From positions 62,001-126,000 of the forward strand of contig NZ_MRTH01000012.1 in the NCBI RefSeq assembly GCF_001956045.1: a stretch of DNA of 64,000 nt, in the 5' to 3' direction. The notes below the pieces were generated by a model. It worked only from the letters and a program-made list of their open reading frames with translations, did not search any database and had not been told where the DNA came from. Both the position numbers and the translations under genes were made by a program. Shown one piece after another: positions 24,862 to 34,119 of the stretch (positions within the stretch are counted from its first letter, which is position 1; every line of letters starts with the position of its first letter). Source of the stretch: Paenibacillus sp. FSL H7-0331. Lineage in GTDB: Bacteria > Bacillota > Bacilli > Paenibacillales > NBRC-103111.

Positions 24862-26022
24862 ATGGAGCATATGATGGGCTATAGAAGATCGGACGGAACG
24901 GTAGGTATCCGCAATCATTTATTAATCATTCCCACTGTGATTTGTGCCAATCAGGTATGCAGCCGTATCATGCAAATGGTACCTGAAACGATAGCGATTC
25001 CGCATCAGCACGGCTGCAGCCAAATCGGCGCGGATAAGGATCGGACTTTCGACATGCTGGCAGGTACAGGCAAAAATCCGAATGTAGGTGGAGTCATCAT
25101 CATCAGCTTGGGCTGTGAGGTGATCGACCCTACGCAGCTGGCAGATGCGGTTCGTGCAACAGGTAAGCTGGTTGAGGTATTTGATATTCAGTCAGCCGGC
25201 GGGTCGGTTAAAGCGATTCAGCACGGTGTCGAGCTGGCGAAGAAGATGAAGCAGCAGCTGGATGCGATGGAGTCGGAACCGATTCCTTTCAGCGAGCTGA
25301 TCATTGGCGTCAAATGCGGCGGTTCCGACGCAACCTCGGGCCTGGCTTCCAACCCTGCATTGGGTGCAGCGGCGGATTCCCTGATCCAGGTTGGCGGGGG
25401 TGTCGTGATCGGAGAAACTACGGAAATTATCGGAGCCGAGCACGTTCTGGCTTCCCGCTGTGCCACACCGGAAACCTCCGATATGTTGTACACCATCGTC
25501 AACCGTTTTGAAAAAGAAGTGGAGCGAATGGGCGCCGATATGCGCGGTGGCAACCCAAGCCCGGGCAACATTGCAGGAGGCTTAACGACCATTGAGGAGA
25601 AATCCCTGGGTTGTATCAGCAAATGCGGTACGGCACCTATTAAGGGTATTGTCGAATATGCCGAGACAATTCCGAAGCATGGACTGTATTTTATGGACTC
25701 CCCGGGTAATGACATTGAATGTGTATCCGGTATGGCTGCGGGTGGAGCCCATCTCGTATGCTTTACAACCGGACGCGGTACACCAACCGGCTCTGCGGTT
25801 GTGCCTGTCATCAAAATTACCGGAAACACACGGATGTTCGAGCGGATGAGTGACAATATGGATATTAATGTCGGTGACATGCTGGCAGGGACGCTGAGTC
25901 TGGAAGATGCTGGAGAAATGATTTGGGAAGAAATTAAAGCGGTAGCGAACGGCAAGCTGACGAAGGCTGAAATTCTCGGTCATACCGAATTCAGCATCAA
26001 CCGTATCGGACCGAGCTTATAA
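24862..26022 (+). CDS. UxaA-type dehydratase large subunit
   Basis: A 386-residue catalytic subunit of the altronate dehydratase family: GYRRSDGTVGIRNHLLIIPT, HQHGCSQIGAD, SLGCEVIDP, IIGVKCGGSDATSGLASNPA, ETTEIIGAEHVLA, GNPSPGNIAGGLTTIEEKSLGCISKCG and GNDIECVSGMAAGGAH. Conserved cysteines in GCSQ, GCEV and KCG fit iron-dependent dehydration of a sugar acid. ATG 24862 follows AAGGAGG; an upstream start lacks a ribosome binding site. With the SDRs and FAH enzyme the substrate is more likely a deoxyhexonate such as fuconate than altronate, but sequence alone cannot settle this. Confidence 0.9.
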   Translation: MEHMMGYRRSDGTVGIRNHLLIIPTVICANQVCSRIMQMVPETIAIPHQHGCSQIGADKDRTFDMLAGTGKNPNVGGVIIISLGCEVIDPTQLADAVRATGKLVEVFDIQSAGGSVKAIQHGVELAKKMKQQLDAMESEPIPFSELIIGVKCGGSDATSGLASNPALGAAADSLIQVGGGVVIGETTEIIGAEHVLASRCATPETSDMLYTIVNRFEKEVERMGADMRGGNPSPGNIAGGLTTIEEKSLGCISKCGTAPIKGIVEYAETIPKHGLYFMDSPGNDIECVSGMAAGGAHLVCFTTGRGTPTGSAVVPVIKITGNTRMFERMSDNMDINVGDMLAGTLSLEDAGEMIWEEIKAVANGKLTKAEILGHTEFSINRIGPSL

Positions 26023-26037
26023 GGGAGGCCTATGTAA

Positions 26038-26832
26038 ATGGCAAGATTAGCAAATAAGGTTGCCCTGGTAACGGGTGGCAGTCGTGGAATCGGTGAAGCC
26101 GTGGCTCTGCGGTTGGCTGAAGAGGGCGCTCATGTAGCTGTCAACTATACGTCAGATCGTTCACGTTCGCTTGCGGAAAAGGTAAAAGAACAAATTCAGG
26201 CGTTAGGCGTCAAATCGATGATCGTGCAGGCGGATGTTGGTGATGGCAAACAGGTGGAAGCGATGTTCGAGCAGGTCCGTGAGGAGCTGGGCGATATTGA
26301 AATACTGGTCAATAATGCCGGAATTGCACCGTTCGAACCGTTTATGAAGCTGACTGAAGAGACATGGGATCGGACTTATGCGACGAACGTCAAATCGATT
26401 TTCCTCTGTTCTCAGCTTGCAGCCAAGACGATGGTTGAAAAGCGTTACGGTAAAATTATTAATGTGCTTTCCACGGCGAGCCTCGTGGTAACAAGTCCTG
26501 TGATTCCTCATTATCAATCGTCCAAGGCAGCCGCACATATGTTAACCAAAGGGATGGCTATCGAGTTGGGTAAGTACAACATTAATGTAAATGCAGTCGG
26601 ACCAAGTACTGTGGATACCGATATGTGTACGGACTTTTTGGCGGATCCGCAAATTCGTGCCAAAGAGATTGAGGCTAATCCGATGAAGCGGCTAGGCACG
26701 TCCCGGCAAATCGGAGATGCTGTTGTATTCCTCGCTTCCGATGAAGCGATGCAGATTAATGGTCATCTGTTAATGGTTGACGGCGGATTAACAGTAAAAG
26801 CAGCTCAACCGGAAGATCATATGGAGCATTAA
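26038..26832 (+). CDS. SDR oxidoreductase, last gene of the sugar-acid operon
   Basis: A 264-residue classical SDR: TGGSRGIGEA, NNAGIAPFEPF, catalytic Ser in VLSTASL, and YQSSK (Tyr and Lys present). The end VDGGLTVKAAQPEDHMEH is longer than usual. It follows the dehydratase by 15 bp with an AAGGGAGG ribosome binding site. It is the second SDR in the operon; one of the two should oxidise the 2-keto-3-deoxy acid before the FAH hydrolase, the other the free sugar. A strong terminator follows. Confidence 0.88.
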   Translation: MARLANKVALVTGGSRGIGEAVALRLAEEGAHVAVNYTSDRSRSLAEKVKEQIQALGVKSMIVQADVGDGKQVEAMFEQVREELGDIEILVNNAGIAPFEPFMKLTEETWDRTYATNVKSIFLCSQLAAKTMVEKRYGKIINVLSTASLVVTSPVIPHYQSSKAAAHMLTKGMAIELGKYNINVNAVGPSTVDTDMCTDFLADPQIRAKEIEANPMKRLGTSRQIGDAVVFLASDEAMQINGHLLMVDGGLTVKAAQPEDHMEH

Positions 26833-26870
26833 GATCGACGATTGTATCCACATAGAAATTTAATGAGTTG

Positions 26871-26905
26871 AAAGCTCTTCGGGTGTTCCCGAAGAGCTTT
26901 TTTCA
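26871..26905 (+). terminator. Rho-independent terminator of the IclR operon
   Basis: AAAGCTCTTCGGG (26871-26883), loop TGTT, CCCGAAGAGCTTT (26888-26900) and a T run form a perfect 13 bp stem. Confidence 0.93.
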
Positions 26906-26986
26906 TATAGATAGATGATGATGAGACAAGAGAACAAATTCGAATGATTTCTCTCAAAAACATGATGAATCCAAACATCGCCGCGC

Positions 26987-27139
26987 GTGATCACCGTTGA
27001 TAAAAACCCAGCTTACCCAACAGCGGTTCAGCAATTGAAGGATGAGAAGTTTATCATCAAACCGATGTTGGGATTCAAGTCTCCCGCAACTGCCAAGAAA
27101 ACAATTGCCGTGCACATGATAAGGACAGGGCAGGTCGAA
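26987..27139 (+). pseudogene. IS6-family transposase remnant
   Basis: The frame encodes ITVDKNPAYPTAVQQLKDEK, then directly KPMLGFKSPATAKKTIAVHM and IRTGQVE. In full IS6/IS240-like transposases, the segment with the HRQVKYLNNIVEQDHR motif lies between LKDEK and KPMLGFKS; here it is missing, so this is an internally deleted piece of the C-terminal DDE domain. No start, no N-terminal part and no terminal inverted repeats were seen. It marks the left border of the dicarboxylate/aspartate block. Confidence 0.8.
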
Positions 27140-27193
27140 TGCAATCATTCGTCTGCCGTCTCTGCAATTGAATTAATATGGCGTCCAATTTCA

Positions 27194-28117
27194 TCAACTC
27201 ATTAACTTTCTTGATTCTAAATAAAGGACCTGAATAAACTTTTTTGTGTTTTGCCGGATTAAGCTGAGAGCAGAAGTTTCATCATTTTCCAGTGCTTTCA
27301 TTTTTTTGCGGATATCACTCAGGTCAAAAAACTTTGTAGAGTACTGCTCGAACTTCGGGTTCGAATAATCGATCAATCCAAGGGATGCCAAGTGGGTTAG
27401 CGCTTGATTCACTGCTCGCCGCACCCGTTGTTCGGCTGCTTTGATCTCTTTTTTCAAGTCGATCGTCGAAGCGGAGGGGCCTAATTTTTTCAAGGCAATT
27501 TGATGGTATATTTCATGAAGCTGCGGAAAGCCCTGTTCCTGTGAGTGATCGGCCTCATAACGGTATAAATAATCGAGCATCTCCAGCAAGTCTTTGCTGC
27601 CGGCTTCCCCAATCAATCCGAGATCTGATAACATATAGTTTCCGCATGTAATGATATTTTTTTCAATGGAAGAAGGATCCTTCTCCGTTAATTCGCCGCT
27701 GAAGCCGACAGCACGGAGAGATTTTTGAATATTTCGAAAGGATTGGTGGATGAGCAGCAATTCAGAAACCTTTCTAATAACAGCAATAACTTCCAAACGG
27801 TTTATGGGCTTGGTGATATAATATTCAATTCCGCAGGCATACGCCTTGACTATCATTTCCTTCGACTCCACGTGAGAAATCATAATGATTTTCCCTTCAA
27901 AGCTTCCGGATAGTTTGCGAACGGTCTCTATGCCGTCACGAATGGGCATTAGTAAATCGATAAGCATGATGTCTACTTGCTTGAGTTCGAGCAAAGTGAT
28001 ATCAACATGCACCCCGTCAGGAGCTTCGCCTACCACACTTCCTAAATCCCCATCCTCGATAATTTGTTCCAGCATGGAACGGATAGCCGGATCGTCATCG
28101 ACAATAAAAAAACGCAT
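27194..28117 (-). CDS. Response regulator with YcbB-type output domain (GlnL-like)
   Basis: A 307-residue regulator. The receiver domain (VDDDPAIRSML, phospho-acceptor D54 in IMLIDLLMPIRDG, ITKPINRLEV) is followed by a helical output domain resembling YcbB (YMLSDLGLIGEAGSKDLLEML, QRVRRAVNQALTHLASLGLIDYSNP). In B. subtilis the GlnK-GlnL pair of this type controls glutamine uptake and use. Here it sits 4 bp after the kinase gene and is divergent from an SLC1-type symporter and aspA, so control of aspartate or dicarboxylate uptake is likely. ATG 28117 follows GAAAGGAAGAG. Confidence 0.9.
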   Translation of the reverse strand: MRFFIVDDDPAIRSMLEQIIEDGDLGSVVGEAPDGVHVDITLLELKQVDIMLIDLLMPIRDGIETVRKLSGSFEGKIIMISHVESKEMIVKAYACGIEYYITKPINRLEVIAVIRKVSELLLIHQSFRNIQKSLRAVGFSGELTEKDPSSIEKNIITCGNYMLSDLGLIGEAGSKDLLEMLDYLYRYEADHSQEQGFPQLHEIYHQIALKKLGPSASTIDLKKEIKAAEQRVRRAVNQALTHLASLGLIDYSNPKFEQYSTKFFDLSDIRKKMKALENDETSALSLIRQNTKKFIQVLYLESRKLMS

Positions 28118-28121
28118 CGCG

Positions 28122-29393
28122 CTACTCTTCCTTTCCTATTTGGCCAATCGGCAATGTGATGGTGAAAACAGTACCTGCACCTTCGGTATTGTCTTGAACT
28201 TGGACGTTTCCGAGCAAACGCTCTGTTTCCTGATTCACATAAACCAAACCGATTCCCGTTGACGGATTGCCAGCTTTATCGAATTTGGTCGTATAGCCGG
28301 GCATGAAGATTTTCTCTCGATACTTCGGCGCAATACCTGGGCCATTATCGGCGACACTGAATACAATAACATCTTTTTCTCGTTTAACCCATATTCGGAT
28401 TATGCCCTGTTCCTCTAACGCTTCTACGGCATTGGCAACTAAATTATTGAACAAAGACAAAGCTGTGTACACATGACATAAAGGAAAGATCCCTTCGGTT
28501 TGCAGAGTGAATTCGATCTTCTTACCAAGTGACTGGGCATATTTCTGATTGGTACGCAGAACGATATCGGCCAATTCTTCGACCGGCATATAATCGCTTT
28601 CGTGCGAAATCAGGCTGGATAGACCCGCATATATCCGTTGATTGTCCTTTTTGATCTCATGAACCTCGCCGGCGATCCGGAGAGCTTTTTGTGCTAGATC
28701 TTCATGAAAAACATGCTGTGCATTATTTAACGATTGATACAGCTCGTAGCTGTCACGGGCGATATTTTCTGCGTTGTGCAGCGTTTTCTTCAATTGAATG
28801 GTTTCCTCGTAAAGCTCAGAAATAAGCATGAGCATCTTCTCGTTTTCTTTACGCTTCTGCTCTTCGGCCGCTTTCGACTGCCTCAGTTTGACCAAATTGA
28901 AAAAACCAAGAACGAAAAAACTCCGATAAAAAGCAATGAGAACTATCTGATTCCAGGTTGCGAAAGTGGTCGTTTGCTCTGTTGCCGAATAACGCAGCAA
29001 AAGCTCTACCAACGTCGCGGCGATTTCACATGCCACACCCAGTGCTCCAACCAGAAGTGGTCGGTTATGACGACGGTTTATTCGAACTGCCGCGAAGGCA
29101 ATCGCATAGGTCAAATAGTAAAAGAATACCGGATAATGATGCTGAAAAGCAGCTCCCCAGTTCCAATGCGGTTCGAGTGCCAAGTCAAGTCCCATGCGAA
29201 AGATCGTAACCGAGCTGCCGACAAGTAATCCGGAGATAAGCGGCGAGGGAGAACGGAGCCAGAGTAGGAATAGAAAAAAGGCAGGAGTGCCCAAACTTAC
29301 TCGAAAATCAGTTTGAAACGGGTAAAAATTTAATTCGCCCGCGATCGGAACCGAAATGACCATTAGTGTTAAGAGAAGGCATTTTTCTTTCAA
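28122..29393 (-). CDS. Membrane sensor histidine kinase (GlnK/YcbA-like)
   Basis: A 423-residue kinase with about six membrane helices in residues 5-175 (LLLTLMVISVPIAG, LGTPAFFLFLLWL, FFYYLTYAIAFAAV, LLVGALGVACEIAATLVELLL, VLIAFYRSFFVLGFFNLV), a coiled-coil (170-240), and a cytosolic domain whose phospho-acceptor His is probably in ISHESDYMPVEEL. The HATPase domain has NNLVANAVEAL, VADNGPGI and STGIGLVYV. The start is TTG at 29393, with AAGGAGG some 13 bp upstream. It partners with the regulator immediately downstream. Confidence 0.88.
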   Translation of the reverse strand: MKEKCLLLTLMVISVPIAGELNFYPFQTDFRVSLGTPAFFLFLLWLRSPSPLISGLLVGSSVTIFRMGLDLALEPHWNWGAAFQHHYPVFFYYLTYAIAFAAVRINRRHNRPLLVGALGVACEIAATLVELLLRYSATEQTTTFATWNQIVLIAFYRSFFVLGFFNLVKLRQSKAAEEQKRKENEKMLMLISELYEETIQLKKTLHNAENIARDSYELYQSLNNAQHVFHEDLAQKALRIAGEVHEIKKDNQRIYAGLSSLISHESDYMPVEELADIVLRTNQKYAQSLGKKIEFTLQTEGIFPLCHVYTALSLFNNLVANAVEALEEQGIIRIWVKREKDVIVFSVADNGPGIAPKYREKIFMPGYTTKFDKAGNPSTGIGLVYVNQETERLLGNVQVQDNTEGAGTVFTITLPIGQIGKEE

Positions 29394-29618
29394 AGCGATT
29401 TTTCAACCTCCTTTCTTAACAACTTAACAGACTTTCGACATCATTTGTATTATTCCTCCATGTCATAGATACTCCTTCTTCTTCATTATTCCAAAAACGA
29501 GATGAATAATTCGACTAAGGATGAACCAAAGAATTTTTGCTCAACATGTAGATTTATATAGATTGCTGTAGATTCCCCGTACAATAAACTCATCAAGACA
29601 TTTTAAATTTTTATCAAA

Positions 29619-29632
29619 AGAAAGCGCTTTAT
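29619..29632 (+). promoter_or_regulatory. Candidate cre site (CcpA) upstream of the symporter
   Basis: AGAAAGCGCTTTAT resembles the catabolite-responsive element with its central GCGC-type palindrome. It lies 27 bp before the symporter start. Carbon catabolite control of amino/dicarboxylic acid uptake would fit, but this is a by-eye match. Confidence 0.4.
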
Positions 29633-29658
29633 ATTTTATGAAAAAGGGGAATCTTATT

Positions 29659-30924
29659 ATGAAAAAATTTGGTTTGGCTTTTCAAATCTTGTTTGGACTA
29701 CTATTAGGAGTTATTGTCGGGGCTATTTTTTATGGTAACCCAACCATCGAAAGTTATTTGAAACCGGCGGGAGACATTTTCATTCGTTTGATTAAAATGA
29801 TTGTTGTTCCCATAGTCGTTTCCTCTCTTATTGTCGGAGTAGCGGGAGTAGGAGATATTAAAAAGCTTGGAAGACTTGGAGGGAAAACTCTTCTTTATTT
29901 TGAAATCGTAACGACGATTGCTATTATTTTCGGCTTGGTCATAGCGAATATCTTTCAGCCTGGAGTCGGAATCAATATGGCTGGACTAGCTAAGTCAGAT
30001 ATTACGAAATATGTCGAAGCGACGAAAAATGTGACCAGTCACAGCTTTGCCGATACATTTGTCAATATCGTTCCGAAAAACATTTTTGAATCATTAATAG
30101 CCGGTGACATGCTGGCCATCATTTTCTTCTCTGTATTGTTTGGTTTGGGCGTTGCTGCGATTGGCGATAAAGGAAAGCCGGTTTTATCTTTTTTCCAGGG
30201 CGTTGCCGAATCGATGTTCTGGGTGACGAACCAAATTATGAAATTTGCACCGATCGGTGTATTCGGATTGATTGGCGTAACCGTATCCAAATTCGGTGTC
30301 GGCTCTTTGATTCCTTTGGGGAAATTGGTGCTTGCCGTGTATATCGGCATGTTCCTGTTTGTAGTTATCGTGTTTGGTTTGATTGCTAAGCTTTGCGGTA
30401 CCAGCCTTATGGCAATTGTTCGCATATTAAAAGATGAACTCATTTTGGCTTACTCTACAGCAAGCTCCGAAACGGCACTACCAAAGATGATGGAAAAAAT
30501 GGAGAAGTTCGGTGTACCGAAGGCAATCACGTCATTTGTCGTCCCTACGGGATATTCGTTTAATTTGGACGGGTCCACGTTATATCAAGCGATAGCCGCA
30601 TTATTTATTGCACAAATGTATGGGATCCATATGTCGATTAGCTCTCAAATCATGTTGATGCTTGTCTTGATGCTCACTTCAAAGGGAATTGCTGGCGTGC
30701 CAGGCGCTTCGTTTGTCGTCCTGCTTGCGACACTCGGATCTGTCGGGATTCCGCTTGAAGGTCTAGCTTTTATCGCAGGTATTGATCGTATTCTGGATAT
30801 GGCCCGGACAGTAGTCAATGTCATCGGCAATTCTATGGCCGCGGTGGTCATGGCTAAATGGGAAGGCCAGTACGACAAGAACAAAGGAAAGAAATATTTA
30901 GAGTCCGTCAAGCAGGCTGCGTAA
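29659..30924 (+). CDS. SLC1-family proton/sodium-dicarboxylate (glutamate/aspartate/C4) symporter
   Basis: A 421-residue membrane transporter of the DctA/GltP family. Signature segments: IRLIKMIVVPIVVSSLIVGVAG, the serine-rich AYSTASSETALPKMME hairpin, GYSFNLDGSTLYQ and SKGIAGVPGASFVVL; about eight membrane helices plus two re-entrant loops fit this fold. The substrate is glutamate, aspartate or a C4-dicarboxylate; the next gene is aspartate ammonia-lyase, favouring aspartate. ATG 29659 is preferred to ATG 29638 because AAAGGGG lies 9 bp before it. It is divergent from the kinase/regulator pair. Confidence 0.92.
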   Translation: MKKFGLAFQILFGLLLGVIVGAIFYGNPTIESYLKPAGDIFIRLIKMIVVPIVVSSLIVGVAGVGDIKKLGRLGGKTLLYFEIVTTIAIIFGLVIANIFQPGVGINMAGLAKSDITKYVEATKNVTSHSFADTFVNIVPKNIFESLIAGDMLAIIFFSVLFGLGVAAIGDKGKPVLSFFQGVAESMFWVTNQIMKFAPIGVFGLIGVTVSKFGVGSLIPLGKLVLAVYIGMFLFVVIVFGLIAKLCGTSLMAIVRILKDELILAYSTASSETALPKMMEKMEKFGVPKAITSFVVPTGYSFNLDGSTLYQAIAALFIAQMYGIHMSISSQIMLMLVLMLTSKGIAGVPGASFVVLLATLGSVGIPLEGLAFIAGIDRILDMARTVVNVIGNSMAAVVMAKWEGQYDKNKGKKYLESVKQAA

Positions 30925-30948
30925 GAGAATAACGAGGGGGAAACAACC

Positions 30949-32373
30949 ATGACAACAGCTGAGCAAAGGGTGGAAAAAGATTTTCTTGGCTCTAAGGAAG
31001 TGCCGTCCGACGCCTATTATGGCATTCAAACACTGCGCGCAGTAGAAAATTTTCCAATTACCGGCTACCGTATTCACGAAGAATTGATACGTGCAATGGC
31101 AACCGTTAAACATGCGGCTGCTGCAGCGAACATGGAAATTAGGCAGTTGAATCCACAGGTTGGGCAGGCAGTTGTGCAAGCGGCACAGGAAATTATGGAC
31201 GGTAAATGGCATGATCAATTTATCGTCGATCCGATACAAGGCGGAGCAGGCACGTCCATCAACATGAATACCAATGAGGTCATCGCCAACCGGGCGATCG
31301 AGATTCTCGGGGGAATCAAAGGCGATTATTTTAAAGTAAGTCCCAATTCGCATGTGAATATGGCCCAATCGACCAACGATGCTTTTCCGACGGCGATTCA
31401 TATTGCAACACTTTCTTTAATTGAGAAGCTGCTAGTGACGATGGAGGAGATGCTCACAGCATTTCGTAAAAAAGCCGTGCAATTCGACGGGGTTATCAAA
31501 ATGGGGCGGACGCATCTTCAGGATGGCGTGCCGATCCGACTCGGGCAGGAATTTGAGGCCTACAGCAGAGTACTCGAGCGGGATATCAAGCGGATAAAAC
31601 AAACTCGCGGTCATCTGTACGAAGTCAACATGGGTGCAACAGCCGTCGGAACCGGGCTGAATGCCGATCCCCGCTACATTAAGCGTGTTGTGGAATTGCT
31701 CGCTGAGCTCAGCGGGTTGCCGCTTACCAATGCTGATCACCTGGTGGACGCAACTCAAAATACAGACGCCTATACCGAAGTGTCAGCCGCATTGAAAGTT
31801 TGCATGATCAACATGTCTAAGATTGCCAACGACTTACGATTACTCGCCTCCGGACCTCGTGCTGGGCTCGGGGAGCTGAATCTGCCTGCACGGCAACCCG
31901 GTTCGTCCATCATGCCGGGCAAGGTCAATCCGGTCATGGCTGAGGTCGTCAATCAGGTAGCGTTCCAGGTCATCGGGAATGACCACACGATTTGTCTTGC
32001 CTCCGAAGCGGGGCAGCTCGAGCTTAATGTAATGGAGCCTGTGCTCGTGTTCAATTTGCTTCAATCGCTCAGTATGATGAATCAAGCCTTCAAAGTTTTC
32101 CGTGTACATTGTTTGGAAGAAATCGAAGCGAACGTAGAGCGCTGCAAAGAGTATGTGGAGAAAAGTGTTGGGGTCATTACCGCGCTCAACCCGCATCTGG
32201 GCTATGAAGTCGTAGCGAGGATCGCGCGTGAAGCGATTCTAACGGGGCAACCAGTTCGGGAGCTATGCCTTTTATATAATGTCTTAACGGAAGAGGAGCT
32301 TCAAATTATTCTCGATCCATATGAAATGACGAACCCAGGCATCGCAGGAGCGGAGCTATTGGGCAAGTACTAA
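30949..32373 (+). CDS. aspA: Aspartate ammonia-lyase (aspartase)
   Basis: A 474-residue member of the fumarase/aspartase superfamily: EVPSDAYYGIQTLRA, GGAGTSINMNTNEVIANRA, HVNMAQSTNDAFPTAIH, GRTHLQDGVPIRLGQEF and the signature GSSIMPGKVNPV, whose serine loop is catalytic. Presence of TSINMN plus GRTHLQDG, rather than class II fumarase motifs, supports aspartase. It converts L-aspartate to fumarate and ammonia. It lies 24 bp after the symporter with a GAGGGGG ribosome binding site. A malic enzyme remnant begins right after its stop. Confidence 0.93.
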   Translation: MTTAEQRVEKDFLGSKEVPSDAYYGIQTLRAVENFPITGYRIHEELIRAMATVKHAAAAANMEIRQLNPQVGQAVVQAAQEIMDGKWHDQFIVDPIQGGAGTSINMNTNEVIANRAIEILGGIKGDYFKVSPNSHVNMAQSTNDAFPTAIHIATLSLIEKLLVTMEEMLTAFRKKAVQFDGVIKMGRTHLQDGVPIRLGQEFEAYSRVLERDIKRIKQTRGHLYEVNMGATAVGTGLNADPRYIKRVVELLAELSGLPLTNADHLVDATQNTDAYTEVSAALKVCMINMSKIANDLRLLASGPRAGLGELNLPARQPGSSIMPGKVNPVMAEVVNQVAFQVIGNDHTICLASEAGQLELNVMEPVLVFNLLQSLSMMNQAFKVFRVHCLEEIEANVERCKEYVEKSVGVITALNPHLGYEVVARIAREAILTGQPVRELCLLYNVLTEEELQIILDPYEMTNPGIAGAELLGKY

Positions 32374-32374
32374 A

Positions 32375-32467
32375 GAGGAGCATGCAGAAAAGGTCGTAGT
32401 GAACGGTATCGGTGCAGCGGGCATCGCTTGCTCTAAGATGCTGCTCGCCGCCGGCGTGCTCTCTTAG
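32375..32467 (+). pseudogene. Malic enzyme remnant (NAD-binding segment)
   Basis: Directly after the aspA stop, a 30-codon open stretch encodes AEKVVVNGIGAAGIACSKML followed by LAAGVLS and a TAG stop. This matches the start of the NAD(P)-binding domain of malic enzymes (KVVVNGVGAAGIACSKMLLAAG type). Both the N-terminal catalytic half and everything after it are absent, and there is no start or ribosome binding site. It shows that an aspA-malic enzyme-pckA arrangement lost its middle gene. Confidence 0.8.
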
Positions 32468-32543
32468 CGTAGATTAGGCGTGACTACTTATGACTCGGAC
32501 TGCAAAGAGCAGCAATGTTTGGATAACACAACGAAGGGAATTG

Positions 32544-34118
32544 ATGAGTATGGAAGCCAAGTTGCAGCAGTTGAAAATAGGTAGGGTAAGTAATAATTTG
32601 TCCGTATCCCAGCTGGTCGAAATTGCATTAGAACGGAAGGAAGGGGTTCTTGCTTCCTCAGGAGCCTTACAAGTAAACACAGGGAAATATACCGGACGTT
32701 CCCCAAAAGATAAGTTCATTGTCCAAGAACCTTCCGTAATGGATCATATAGATTGGGGGGCTGTGAATCAACCCATCTCACAGCTTCAGTTCGAGCGGCT
32801 CTACCAAAAAGCGCAAGACTATATGTCGGATAAGGATTTGTTTGTATTCGACGGCTATGCCGGGGCGGATTCGGAGTATCGGTTACCCATTCGCATCGTG
32901 AATGAATATGCCTGGCATAATTTATTTGTCCGGCAGCTTTTTGTTCGTCCGACACAGGAAGAATTGCAAACCCATAGTGCGGAATTCACCGTGATCGCAC
33001 TGCCGGGCTTAAAAGCTGATCCGGAAGTGGACGGTACGCGCTCTGAAACGTTTATTTGCCTTTCCTTTGAAAGGAAATTGGTTCTCATCGGAGGGACCGA
33101 GTATGCAGGAGAGATGAAAAAATCGATTTTTAGCGTTCTGAATTATTTGCTCCCTTTCCGGGACGTTTTTCCGATGCATTGTTCAGCTAATGTGGGCGAG
33201 AAAGACGATGTTGCTTTATTCTTCGGGTTATCCGGAACAGGAAAAACGACGCTTTCCGCTGATACAAACCGTCGTTTGATTGGGGACGATGAGCATGGTT
33301 GGACCGATCAAGGGGTCTATAACTTTGAAGGCGGATGTTATGCCAAGTGTGCCAATCTATCCGAAGAAAAGGAACCTCAAATTTGGCAGGCTATTCGTTA
33401 TGGTTCGGTTCTAGAAAATGTCGTTCTGGATCCAGAGACAGGCAGAGCGGATTATAACGATACTCGGACGACAGAAAATACACGAGCCGCTTATCCAATC
33501 GATGTAATTCCTGGTGCAGTCATCCCAGGGAAGGCGGGTCATCCGAACGTCATCATTTTCTTAACAGCTGATGCTTTCGGCGTGCTGCCTCCTATTTCGA
33601 AGCTGACGAAGGAACAGGCGATGTATCACTTTTTGTCAGGGTATACTTCGAAATTGGCAGGTACCGAAAGAGGAGTAACAGAACCGGAGGCGACATTTTC
33701 CACTTGCTTTGGGGCGCCTTTCCTTCCGCTCCATCCAACTGTGTACGCAAGGCTATTGGGAGATAAAATTGAAAAGCACCAAGTTAAAGTGTATTTGGTT
33801 AATACTGGGTGGTCCGGCGGTCCCTACGGTGTAGGGAAGAGGATGAACTTAACTTTCACCCGTGCGATGGTAACCGCTGCTTTAAACGGAAGTATCGAGC
33901 AAGCGACGTTTACGGCCGATCCGATCTTTGGTGTGCTCTGTCCCGATTTCGTAGAGGGTGTTCCAAGCAATGTTCTTGTTCCCCGTCATACTTGGCAGGA
34001 TCAAGATGCGTATAAGAAGGCCGCTTTGGATTTGGCTGAACGGTTTACTCGCAATTTTGAGAAATTTTCCAATATGGAAAAAGAAATTATTACTGCCGGT
34101 CCAAAATTCCAATTCTAA
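32544..34118 (+). CDS. pckA: Phosphoenolpyruvate carboxykinase (ATP)
   Basis: A 524-residue enzyme, the usual length. Motifs: [32 protein letters not shown], kinase-1a loop [13 protein letters not shown], metal-binding [33 protein letters not shown] and [14 protein letters not shown]. It makes PEP from oxaloacetate, the entry to gluconeogenesis. ATG 32544 is chosen with AAGGGAA upstream; the frame is open earlier but without a good start. In this block it links aspartate-derived C4 acids to PEP. A transposase remnant abuts its 3' end. Confidence 0.97.
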   Translation: MSMEAKLQQLKIGRVSNNLSVSQLVEIALERKEGVLASSGALQVNTGKYTGRSPKDKFIVQEPSVMDHIDWGAVNQPISQLQFERLYQKAQDYMSDKDLFVFDGYAGADSEYRLPIRIVNEYAWHNLFVRQLFVRPTQEELQTHSAEFTVIALPGLKADPEVDGTRSETFICLSFERKLVLIGGTEYAGEMKKSIFSVLNYLLPFRDVFPMHCSANVGEKDDVALFFGLSGTGKTTLSADTNRRLIGDDEHGWTDQGVYNFEGGCYAKCANLSEEKEPQIWQAIRYGSVLENVVLDPETGRADYNDTRTTENTRAAYPIDVIPGAVIPGKAGHPNVIIFLTADAFGVLPPISKLTKEQAMYHFLSGYTSKLAGTERGVTEPEATFSTCFGAPFLPLHPTVYARLLGDKIEKHQVKVYLVNTGWSGGPYGVGKRMNLTFTRAMVTAALNGSIEQATFTADPIFGVLCPDFVEGVPSNVLVPRHTWQDQDAYKKAALDLAERFTRNFEKFSNMEKEIITAGPKFQF

Positions 34119-34119
34119 C

